From: a virus
DNA length: 24,058 nucleotides
Virus record (IMG/VR): IMGVR_UViG_3300030101_002712
Span: 1 to 24,058 of that record
Reading direction: 5' to 3' (one strand)
The notes under the pieces are model-generated. The model ran no database searches. It saw only the letters and a list, made by a program, of their open reading frames with translations, and was not told the DNA's origin. Positions 15,768-21,054 of the stretch are shown here, piece by piece (positions within the stretch are counted from its first letter, which is position 1; the number at the start of each line of letters is the position of its first letter). Made by a program: the position numbers and the translations under genes.

Positions 15768-17543
15768 ATGGCTGTTCAAATTACCGGAAGACAGATCGCA
15801 AATGCTGCGGTTGGCGTCTCAAAATTAGATTTATCAACTGGAACCTTTGATTTTACAAGCGCAGTATTGCAAGTTGCTACCCCTTCAGAAGGCGATGCCG
15901 CTAACCGCGTAGCGTCTAAAGGATACGTTGATGGAGTTGCCCAAGGTCTTGACATAAAAGACTCTTGTAAAGCGGCTACAACTGCAAATATTACACTCTC
16001 AGGCACACAAACAATTGACGGTGTCTCGATTGTTGCCGATGATCGCGTTCTTGTCAAGGACCAGAGCACGCAAACAGAAAACGGCATTTATTTGTGTAAA
16101 GCCGGAGCGTGGCAACGTGCTGCCGATTTTGCCGCTGGCGCTTCTGAGGCTGGAGCATTTGCATTTATAGAGCAAGGAACTGCAAACGGCGACAACGGAT
16201 TTGTTTGTACTTCAGACAAAGGATCCGATGTTGTAGGCACAAACAACATTGTATTCTCTCAATTCTCAGGCGCTGGACAAATCACTGCTGGAAATGCTCT
16301 CACAAAGGTAGGCAATACTCTCAATGTTGCCGTTGATGATTCATCGATCGAAATTTCTTCTGATGCATTGCGCGTTAAAGCAGCAGGTATTAGCAATGCA
16401 ATGCTTGCTGGCTCGATTGCGAATGCCAAGCTCGCAAACAGTACAATTTCAGGCGTTGCTCTTGGTAGCAATCTCAACTCTTTGAGCGCTGGCAATGGTA
16501 TCAGCATGAGCAGTTACAACGGATCTGCTGCTGTATCAAACTTGACAATTGATCTTGATGGATCATCTTTATCTGTTGGATCTGACGGGATCAAGATTTC
16601 AGATTCAGGCGTTACAAATGCAATGCTTGCCGGATCGATTGCAGCCGCCAAGCTGGCTGGCTCGATCCCTGCTGACAAATTGAACTTGGGTAACGGTGTC
16701 GAGGAGAGCGGCGGCAACTTGATCGTATCTCTTGACGGCGCAACTCTTGCACTTGGCGCGGGTGGCTTGTCTGTCGCTTCAGGCGGTATCGGAGCAACTC
16801 AACTCGCATCGGATTCTGTAGTATCGGCAAAAATCGCTGACGGGGCTATTGATAGCGCTGCATACATTGCAGATTCTTTGATCACCAATGCAAAATTGGC
16901 TGGATCGATTGCAAATGCAAAACTTGCCAATTCAAGCGTGTCTTTTGGTGGCGTAACTCTTGCACTCGGTGCCAGCGATGCAACTCCAGCATTTGACTTG
17001 ACTGATGCAACAAACTATCCAACCTCAAGCTTGACAGGAACGATCACCAATGCACAACTTGCCGGATCGATCGCGAATGCAAAACTCGCTAATTCAAGCG
17101 TGTCTTTTGGTGGCGTGGCTCTGTCTTTGGGCGGAGTAGATGCAACACCTGCATTCAATCTTTCAGATGCGACCAATTACCCAACTTCTGCACTTGTTGG
17201 AACGATCAGCACTTCACAGCTGGCCGCCGATTGTGTAACAAATGCCAAAATTGCAGACGATGCAATTAAGACAGAAAATCTTGATTTCGCCGGATTCTTT
17301 CAAGGCTTCGACGCTGACGGATCAACGCTTGCATTTGAGTTAGCTGGGCCGCTAGATCTTGAGTTCAAGAAGTTCTTTACTGTTACTGTAAACGGTTTGA
17401 TTATGGAATATAAAGACACTCCAGACGCTCAAGACAATTACAAGATCGACAACTCCGGAACTGGCGGAGTTGCGCGCATCGTATTTGGTGCGAACTTGGC
17501 GAACTCCGATCGAGTAACAATCCGCGGATTCATCAATAACTAA
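15768..17543 (+). CDS. Tail fibre protein with tandem repeats
   Basis: The 591-residue protein begins with a phage-attachment region: VASKGYVDGVAQGLDIKDS, then ATTANITLSGTQTIDGV and DRVLVKDQSTQTENGIYL, wording typical of T5-like and related fibre proteins. Residues about 200-500 consist of repeated NAKLAGSIANAKLANS-like units, expected to form a trimeric shaft, with two nearly exact 54-residue units at 372-479. The C-terminal 60 residues (FFTVTVNGLIMEYKD and IVFGANLANSDRVTIRG) look like a compact beta tip that would contact the host receptor. GAGGA at 15752-15756 precedes the ATG. A strong terminator follows. Confidence 0.88.
   Translation: MAVQITGRQIANAAVGVSKLDLSTGTFDFTSAVLQVATPSEGDAANRVASKGYVDGVAQGLDIKDSCKAATTANITLSGTQTIDGVSIVADDRVLVKDQSTQTENGIYLCKAGAWQRAADFAAGASEAGAFAFIEQGTANGDNGFVCTSDKGSDVVGTNNIVFSQFSGAGQITAGNALTKVGNTLNVAVDDSSIEISSDALRVKAAGISNAMLAGSIANAKLANSTISGVALGSNLNSLSAGNGISMSSYNGSAAVSNLTIDLDGSSLSVGSDGIKISDSGVTNAMLAGSIAAAKLAGSIPADKLNLGNGVEESGGNLIVSLDGATLALGAGGLSVASGGIGATQLASDSVVSAKIADGAIDSAAYIADSLITNAKLAGSIANAKLANSSVSFGGVTLALGASDATPAFDLTDATNYPTSSLTGTITNAQLAGSIANAKLANSSVSFGGVALSLGGVDATPAFNLSDATNYPTSALVGTISTSQLAADCVTNAKIADDAIKTENLDFAGFFQGFDADGSTLAFELAGPLDLEFKKFFTVTVNGLIMEYKDTPDAQDNYKIDNSGTGGVARIVFGANLANSDRVTIRGFINN
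16881..17204 (+). repeat. Tandem 162-bp units in the fibre gene
   Basis: Units 16881-17042 and 17043-17204 are in frame (54 residues each) and share wording such as NAKLANSSVSFGGV; a diverged third begins at 17205. Synonymous differences are frequent, so the duplication is not very recent, unlike the 24-bp repeat in the protease gene. Confidence 0.85.
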
Positions 17544-17567
17544 TCCCCTCAGCACTCATCAACCCCT

Positions 17568-17604
17568 GAGATCCTCTGTATCACCTGCGGAGGATCTCTT
17601 TTTT
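17568..17604 (+). terminator. Intrinsic terminator after the fibre gene
   Basis: Nine-base perfect stem GAGATCCTC (17568-17576) with GAGGATCTC (17590-17598), 13-base loop, then six T. It ends the late tail and lysis transcript. The 303 bases between the fibre and the next gene otherwise hold only the promoter at 17684 and a second CAACAACGG at 17779-17787 that has no start codon nearby. Confidence 0.9.
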
Positions 17605-17683
17605 ATTGTGCTTATAGTGTCGCTAGTTGCGGGAGATCTGTCTAACTGACTAACTTTTTATTAAATAAAGTTGTATAAATATG

Positions 17684-17712
17684 TTGACATTAGGAAAAGA
17701 ATAGATTACTAT
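17684..17712 (+). promoter_or_regulatory. Strong sigma-70-type promoter
   Basis: TTGACA (17684-17689), 17-base spacer, TACTAT (17707-17712), preceded by TTGTATAAATATG that also fronts the promoters at 9126 (leftward) and 20178. About 45 bases upstream is TGTCTAACTGACTAAC, resembling a TGTCTA cluster in the same relative position before 20178. Confidence 0.7.
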
Positions 17713-17830
17713 AAGAATATAGCCAATGAGGTTAGTTCTTTGACATCGCAGCCCATACCCCAAAGAAGCCAAGACCCGCAACAACGGCGGCGAGCATTTC
17801 GGAGGGATTGGAAAATTTTATTAATCATTA

Positions 17831-17840
17831 CAACAACGGA
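17831..17840 (+). promoter_or_regulatory. CAA-leader ribosome site for the 84-aa protein
   Basis: CAACAACGGA with seven bases between GG and ATG 17847; supports that start over the TTG at 17808, whose GGAGG lies too close. Confidence 0.65.
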
Positions 17841-17846
17841 AATACA

Positions 17847-18101
17847 ATGTCTATTGAAAATGCAATTCTTAACGCTCTCACTACTCGCCTTGATGATAAA
17901 CTTTATGTAATCGCTGAGGAATACAGAGAGGAATACATTTCACCTTTTAATAATGCTTTACTTGTCCGCATTGACAGCCGATTGACACGCATTGGATATA
18001 TCTTCAAATATGCAGTGGTCATGATGGATGATCAAGGCAATATGCGATTTGGTGAGACTTTTGAGGATGGCTTTGAAGAGGTCGTCGAATACAAAGGCTA
18101 A
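17847..18101 (+). CDS. Small acidic protein in its own transcription unit
   Basis: The 84-residue protein is not recognised. An N-terminal amphipathic part (IENAILNALTTRLDDKLYVIAEEYREEYI) leads to a short stretch with IGYIFKYAVVMMDDQGN and an acidic end (FEDGFEEVVEYKG). There are no membrane or signal segments. It has its own promoter 135 bases upstream and a terminator directly downstream, and the preceding transcript is terminated first, so it is expressed separately from the late genes. An upstream TTG at 17808 would add 13 residues but destroys the leader arrangement. Moron-like position; function unknown. Confidence 0.7.
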   Translation: MSIENAILNALTTRLDDKLYVIAEEYREEYISPFNNALLVRIDSRLTRIGYIFKYAVVMMDDQGNMRFGETFEDGFEEVVEYKG

Positions 18102-18117
18102 TCAGCCAACCACAAGA

Positions 18118-18146
18118 GGGAGCCGAAAGGCTCCCTTTCTTGTTTT
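18118..18146 (+). terminator. Terminator between convergent genes (GAAA-loop hairpin)
   Basis: GGGAGCC (18118-18124), GAAA loop, GGCTCCC (18129-18135), then TTTCTTGTTTT. It ends the rightward gene, and its stem could also serve the leftward operon, whose last stop codon is at 18145, though the leftward U-tract is weak (TCTTGT). Confidence 0.85.
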
Positions 18147-18438
18147 AGGCGCTCTCAGAATATATCACAACAACCTTAGTCCCAGTCTCAGGAGCCAGCG
18201 CAAAAGTAACACCGCGCCGATCTCCATCCTCTGTATAGTCATCCGAGCCGCCTTGTATCTGAAGCACCCCATTGTAATACACTTGAATACTATCCTCGAC
18301 AAACTGACTGGACGTGCTGAAGTTGATATTGGAGCCTGTAACCTGACTGGATAGATTCTCAATCTTGAGTGTTGCAGAACCTCCGCCGCCTGTGTCAGAT
18401 GTGCCGCCGCTTCTATTAATGATCTGTACAATAGCCAT
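18145..18438 (-). CDS. Small fibre-tip-like protein on the minus strand
   Basis: The 97-residue protein has an N-terminal strand (MAIVQIINRSGG), a Gly-rich linker, then QFVEDSIQVYYNGVLQIQGGSDDYTEDGDRRGVTFALAPETGTKVVVIY. This last part follows the pattern seen at the end of many tail fibres (strand, YNG turn, Y.E dipeptide, then ITF..AP..G..V.V.Y), and the C-terminus of the fibre at 17360-17543 has a comparable sequence (VTVNGLIMEYKD ... RIVFGANLANSDRVTIRG). It is probably a virion or fibre accessory, but it lies opposite to the other structural genes. The start overlaps the stop of the upstream gene (TAATG), so it belongs to the leftward operon. Confidence 0.6.
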   Translation of the reverse strand: MAIVQIINRSGGTSDTGGGGSATLKIENLSSQVTGSNINFSTSSQFVEDSIQVYYNGVLQIQGGSDDYTEDGDRRGVTFALAPETGTKVVVIYSESA

Positions 18439-18845
18439 TATCGATCCCCTTGATATGTGATTTCACAGAAGTCAATATCACAGCTGCCTGTATTCAGTTT
18501 CACAAACGCATACAGATCACCAGCCTGCTCGACCTTTACGAAACTATTCAGCGCAAATATTGCGGTCCCTTTTGTCGCCGTTGTAATGCCTGTAAATATG
18601 TCGCTCTGTGTATCTGTGATGATCATTTGATCGCCTGCCGTATCTCTGCACAGTCTCAGCGTAATATTTGCCGCTGCATTGATGCTAGAAAGTTGCAGAG
18701 TAATAAGAGACATATAACCCTCGAAACTTTGCGACGGTGGAAACATCTCCATATCTATATCGATCCGCTTTGCCAGATCAAAACTAGACCCGATCCCAGT
18801 TACGGCCGTGCGGCTGGTGACTCTGTTGATTGCTTTCATGTTCAT
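18438..18845 (-). CDS. Beta-rich accessory virion-like protein, minus strand
   Basis: The 135-residue protein is not recognised. After a basic start (MNMKAINRVTSRTAV) it is predicted to be mainly strands: FDLAKRIDIDMEMFPP, GYMSLITLQLSSINAAANITLRLC and LYAFVKLNTGSCDIDFCEITYQG. This is a jelly-roll-like pattern seen in fibre, carbohydrate-binding and decoration proteins. There is no enzyme motif or membrane segment. The start overlaps the stop of the exonuclease gene (ATGA) and the stop overlaps the next start, so all are translated from one mRNA. Linkage with the neighbouring fibre-tip-like protein suggests they act together. Confidence 0.55.
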   Translation of the reverse strand: MNMKAINRVTSRTAVTGIGSSFDLAKRIDIDMEMFPPSQSFEGYMSLITLQLSSINAAANITLRLCRDTAGDQMIITDTQSDIFTGITTATKGTAIFALNSFVKVEQAGDLYAFVKLNTGSCDIDFCEITYQGDR

Positions 18846-19429
18846 GATAGTAATTCCTTGACGCTAGCTATTGCGCCTCTCAATTTCACATACATAATAA
18901 ATTTAGGGGATGGAGGAACCATGCACCGAAGGATCTTAATACAATCCTCACAGTCTGACAGCGCCGTGTGTGCCTTCCTGCGCTTCCAACCTAAGAAGAG
19001 GCATATATTATCCAATGACATGCTAGAACAGCCATACGGGGCAAGATTGACGCGGCAAACGTCACGCGTATCGATGTACGGTACTGGGAATGAGAACTCC
19101 TGATAAAACTCATCTGCAAACGCCCGTAAAAACTTGATGTCAAAGTTCACATTGTGACCCACCAAGATCCCGTCGAGATGTGCAAGAAATAGATGTTTGA
19201 TGATTGTAATTGCGTGCTCACCTTCGATCGCGTTCTTCCATCTGTAGGGAGTGTATCCATTGATTCGGAGCGCCTCTGCGTCAGCCTGATCAATATTGCG
19301 GGGCTTGATCTTGATTTCAATCCGCTCTGTTATCACGCCGTCAATCATCACGATCGCGCCTAGACTGAGCAACTCATGCCGTTGAGGATCGAGCCCTGTT
19401 GTCTCTGTATCTATTACTATGTACTTCAT
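18842..19429 (-). CDS. DnaQ-like 3'-5' exonuclease (DEDDh)
   Basis: The 195-residue protein carries the three exonuclease motifs: ExoI DTETTG (residues 7-12, metal ligands D7 and E9), ExoII GHNVNFD (91-97, D97) and ExoIII AHTALSDCED (153-162, H154 and D159), the DEDDh type. Such enzymes remove nucleotides from 3' ends using two metal ions; in phages they may proofread, recycle host DNA or process recombination ends. No polymerase or other domain is attached. Its start codon lies inside the stop region of the regulator gene, and its ribosome leader is the string that codes for the regulator's C-terminal glutamines. Confidence 0.9.
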   Translation of the reverse strand: MKYIVIDTETTGLDPQRHELLSLGAIVMIDGVITERIEIKIKPRNIDQADAEALRINGYTPYRWKNAIEGEHAITIIKHLFLAHLDGILVGHNVNFDIKFLRAFADEFYQEFSFPVPYIDTRDVCRVNLAPYGCSSMSLDNICLFLGWKRRKAHTALSDCEDCIKILRCMVPPSPKFIMYVKLRGAIASVKELLS

Positions 19430-19701
19430 TTCGGATCCCGTTGTTGTTGTTGAAACGATGACAGCACAGCTCTAACTGTAGGCTCCTGCATCACTATTCG
19501 AAATATAAAAAGATTCGGCGGCTCACCTGTCAGCTCGTGGAAATACTCAGCCATAATCGCAATCTTTGACAGCGGGATAGTAGCTCGATCATTGCACCAG
19601 TTAGAAACCGTGCTCTCTCTAAATCCTATATCCTCACAGAAGGCCCGTCGATTCTTGAAATTATCGTGTATGTATTGATTGAGTATAGAGCCCATAGACA
19701 T
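19426..19701 (-). CDS. XRE-family helix-turn-helix regulator
   Basis: The 91-residue protein has a helix-turn-helix at residues about 17-38: FKNRRAFCEDIGFRESTVSNWCN, the Cro/CI pattern in which the recognition helix is RESTVSNWCN. The rest (IPLSKIAIMAEYFHELTGEPPNLF) continues the usual four-helix domain. There is no C-terminal cleavage (LexA/CI peptidase) domain, so it is Cro-like in size. It starts at 19701, with GGAGGG six bases upstream, and opens the leftward operon directly beside the iteron arrays, which might include its operators. The C-terminus ends QQQQRDPK because the bases also serve as the next gene's leader. Confidence 0.8.
   Translation of the reverse strand: MSMGSILNQYIHDNFKNRRAFCEDIGFRESTVSNWCNDRATIPLSKIAIMAEYFHELTGEPPNLFIFRIVMQEPTVRAVLSSFQQQQRDPK
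19437..19452 (-). promoter_or_regulatory. CAA leader of the exonuclease, embedded in a coding region
   Basis: Leftward CAACAACAACAACGGG, eight bases from GG to ATG 19429. Read in the upstream gene's frame, the same bases give Gln-Gln-Gln-Gln-Arg. Confidence 0.7.
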
Positions 19702-19707
19702 CTAGAT

Positions 19708-19720
19708 CCCTCCGTTGTGT
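19708..19720 (-). promoter_or_regulatory. CAA-type ribosome site for the regulator
   Basis: Leftward ACACAACGGAGGG followed by ATCTAG and ATG 19701: a short CAA leader with a stronger purine core than the others. Confidence 0.6.
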
Positions 19721-19789
19721 GTGAGTGTAACCAAAATATAACGATTCTGCACAGCAAAGCATTGTAATCACTGCACAAAATGCACAGAT

Positions 19790-19839
19790 CACAAACTGAT
19801 CACAAACTGCCCACAAATACCCCACAAACTGCCCACAAA
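19790..19839 (+). repeat. Iteron array A: five CACAAA units at 11-bp spacing
   Basis: CACAAA begins at 19790, 19801, 19812, 19823 and 19834, exactly 11 bases apart; the wider unit is close to CCCACAAACTG or CCCACAAATAC. Looser copies occur at 19774 and 19783. The 11-bp period means all sites face one side of the helix. It is not a coding repeat, since 11 is not a multiple of three. Confidence 0.9.
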
Positions 19840-19886
19840 TTTCGATCACTAAACCCCTGTAATCATTGCATTTATTTTTTTTAGCC

Positions 19887-19936
19887 CACAAATAGACCAC
19901 AAATAGACTACAAACAGCGCACAAGTTGCCCACAAA
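19887..19936 (+). repeat. Iteron array B: five further units at 11-bp spacing
   Basis: CACAAA, CACAAA, TACAAA, CACAAG and CACAAA start at 19887, 19898, 19909, 19920 and 19931. The first of these is 53 bases after the last site of array A, and the gap contains a run of eight T (19875-19882). Both arrays have the same orientation. Confidence 0.9.
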
Positions 19937-20160
19937 CACAGGGAAAAAGTGCAATAAAATCAAGGGGATACGACAACATAATAACAATAATTACAATTAC
20001 AATTAATAATTTAGCCAGTTAGTCAGATAGAAAAAAAGTGAGATGCTCCAAATTATATAGAAAAAAACAAAAAAGATCAAATAGGGATCTTTTGTCTACG
20101 TTGTCTATTTTCACGATGCTGTCTAACTGTCTATCTGTCTATATCTCTATTTAATTTGTT
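19937..20160. other. AT-rich noncoding region with TGTCTA repeats (possible unwinding region)
   Basis: This stretch beside array B is AT-rich, with A-tracts at 20031-20037, 20061-20067 and 20069-20074 and the string ATTACAATTACAATTAATAA before them. TGTCTA occurs at 20093, 20102, 20120, 20128 and 20136, the last three at 8-bp spacing, and an inverted relative (CCAGTTAGTCAGATAG) lies at 20015-20030. Iterons followed by AT-rich DNA are the usual build of a replication origin; alternatively this is an elaborate operator region. No gene is supported in 19702-20238. Confidence 0.6.
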
Positions 20161-20177
20161 CTATTTGTATAAATATG

Positions 20178-20207
20178 TTCGCAATACCTAATCGAATACA
20201 TTACTAT
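20178..20207 (+). promoter_or_regulatory. Probable early promoter of the replication operon
   Basis: TTCGCA (20178-20183), 18-base spacer, TACTAT (20202-20207). The -35 is weak, but TTGTATAAATATGTT before it repeats exactly the bases in front of the promoter at 17684, and the TGTCTA cluster lies upstream. Confidence 0.55.
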
Positions 20208-20218
20208 AAATATGTACA

Positions 20219-20232
20219 CAACAACAACGGAG
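20219..20232 (+). promoter_or_regulatory. CAA-leader ribosome site of the first early gene
   Basis: CAACAACAACGGAG followed by six bases (TAAACA) and ATG 20239; the longest clean copy of the leader on the plus strand. Confidence 0.7.
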
Positions 20233-20238
20233 TAAACA

Positions 20239-20589
20239 ATGTTAGTACCAACAAACGCAAAGACAGGCCAGCAATACACAGGCGGAAATACAACGATCCT
20301 TTTGCAGAATGAATTTAAAACTCAACTATGGGCAACATATAGACAATGGCAAGAGTTAGGCTTTCAAGTACAGAAAGGCCAAAAGGGCGAGCGCATTACA
20401 AAGATGGTCAAGATTATTTGTAAGAAAGAGCACAAGCAGAAACTTGTACCAAGATACTATACAGTATTCAATGTCGAGCAAGTAGCCAAGATCGTTACAG
20501 AGTCTAACTTGATGGAAGCAGAGACGGCACAAGACTTCACAGCCCTATCATTGCAGCAGCTTGATCAAATGTGTGAACGAGCAAAATAA
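20239..20589 (+). CDS. Stand-alone ArdC N-terminal-like domain protein
   Basis: The 116-residue protein follows the pattern of the N-terminal (single-stranded DNA binding) domain of ArdC antirestriction proteins and related phage proteins: NAKTGQQYTGGN near the start, LWATYRQWQELGFQVQKGQKGE in the middle and YYTVFNVEQVAKI later (family wording: N..TGK.Y.G.N, W.T..QA.ELG..V.KGEKG, Y.VFN..Q). The C-terminal metalloprotease domain of full ArdC (with HExxH) is absent. ArdC proteins protect incoming DNA against restriction, and the N-domain binds single-stranded DNA; as first gene next to the iterons it might also act in replication. The last 25 residues (DFTALSLQQLDQMCERAK) form a helix. Confidence 0.75.
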   Translation: MLVPTNAKTGQQYTGGNTTILLQNEFKTQLWATYRQWQELGFQVQKGQKGERITKMVKIICKKEHKQKLVPRYYTVFNVEQVAKIVTESNLMEAETAQDFTALSLQQLDQMCERAK

Positions 20590-20601
20590 TTAACAACAAC
20601 A

Positions 20602-20617
20602 GGGGGAGCAATCCCCC
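20602..20617 (+). other. Intergenic hairpin with GCAA (GNRA) tetraloop
   Basis: GGGGGA, loop GCAA, TCCCCC: the same 6-bp stem as at 4881-4896 with a different GNRA loop. It is flanked by direct repeats of TTAACAACAAC (20590-20600 and 20621-20631). No U-tract follows, so it is probably a processing or stability element between two early genes. Confidence 0.7.
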
Positions 20618-20622
20618 GCCTT

Positions 20623-20635
20623 AACAACAACGGAG
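20623..20635 (+). promoter_or_regulatory. CAA-leader ribosome site of the 71-aa protein
   Basis: AACAACAACGGAG, six bases (CATATC), then ATG 20642. Confidence 0.7.
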
Positions 20636-20641
20636 CATATC

Positions 20642-20857
20642 ATGCACACAATCCCCTCTATCAATCCACACTGGCGCGCAATGGCCTTCGATCGCTTTCT
20701 CGGCATGTTCAACAGTATCCCACAGAATCAAGATACAGCATTTAAATCAGAGCGTTGGTATGTACTCAGCGACTGCGGCAAGCACATCTATTCAGTTGTA
20801 ATCTACTTCTGTAACTTTGATAAATGCATTGTATACAATGCGCAGCGTGTCCGATAA
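20642..20857 (+). CDS. Small early protein, unknown function
   Basis: The 71-residue protein is unrecognised. It is aromatic-rich with a compact, probably globular sequence: NPHWRAMAFDRFLGMFNSI, then RWYVLSDCGKHIYSVVIYF and NFDKCIVYNAQRV, suggesting a helix followed by strands. It has no membrane segment or signal. The start has the CAA leader six bases upstream. Its stop overlaps the next start (TAATG), so the two proteins are co-translated in the replication operon. Confidence 0.7.
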   Translation: MHTIPSINPHWRAMAFDRFLGMFNSIPQNQDTAFKSERWYVLSDCGKHIYSVVIYFCNFDKCIVYNAQRVR

Positions 20858-21054
20858 TGGATCTATATATCAAGATGCCGATCAGCCTCCTAGACGAAGA
20901 TCAGGCGGCTGTATGGCATTATTCACAGCTGTACTTGATGATACTACGACGGCAAAAAATTAATCTTACAAAATACGCAAAAGACAATAATATAAAATAC
21001 AACACAGCCCGCAGATTGCTGAGGCTGGCAAAACAACAACGGAGCAAACAATGA
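20857..21054 (+). CDS. Small helix-turn-helix-like early protein
   Basis: I take ATG 20857 (overlapping the previous stop) rather than the upstream TTG at 20824. The 65 residues include LYLMILRRQKINLTKYAKDN and NIKYNTARRLLRLAKQQ, a helix-turn-helix-like pair in which NIKYNTARRLLRLA would be the recognition helix; it resembles MarR or replication regulator HTH pieces. The C-terminus KQQRSKQ is encoded by the bases that are also the CAA leader of the next gene. It may bind DNA near the iterons or assist the replication protein that follows. Confidence 0.6.
   Translation: MDLYIKMPISLLDEDQAAVWHYSQLYLMILRRQKINLTKYAKDNNIKYNTARRLLRLAKQQRSKQ
21033..21044 (+). promoter_or_regulatory. CAA leader embedded in the upstream gene's end
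   Basis: ACAACAACGGAG then CAAACA and ATG 21051. In the upstream frame the same bases give Gln-Gln-Arg-Ser. Second example, with 19437-19452, of this double use. Confidence 0.7.

Noticed and set aside
17671-17910. 79-codon ORF starting in the promoter block
   Set aside because: Its start lies upstream of the -10 element, so it could not be translated from that transcript; the leader-supported start at 17847 fits better.
18450-19103. Plus-strand ORF of 217 codons opposite the leftward operon
   Set aside because: The minus strand there has exonuclease motifs and overlapping start/stop signals; the plus frame is Cys/Arg-rich with no recognisable pattern.
19774-19936. CRISPR array
   Set aside because: Repeats are 6-11 bp with no unique spacers of about 30 bp between them; they are iterons.
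19661-19987. Leftward 108-codon hydrophobic ORF across the iterons
   Set aside because: It covers the iterons and overlaps the regulator gene. Its repeated FVGYLW-like text is a by-product of the 11-bp repeat, and no ribosome site is present.
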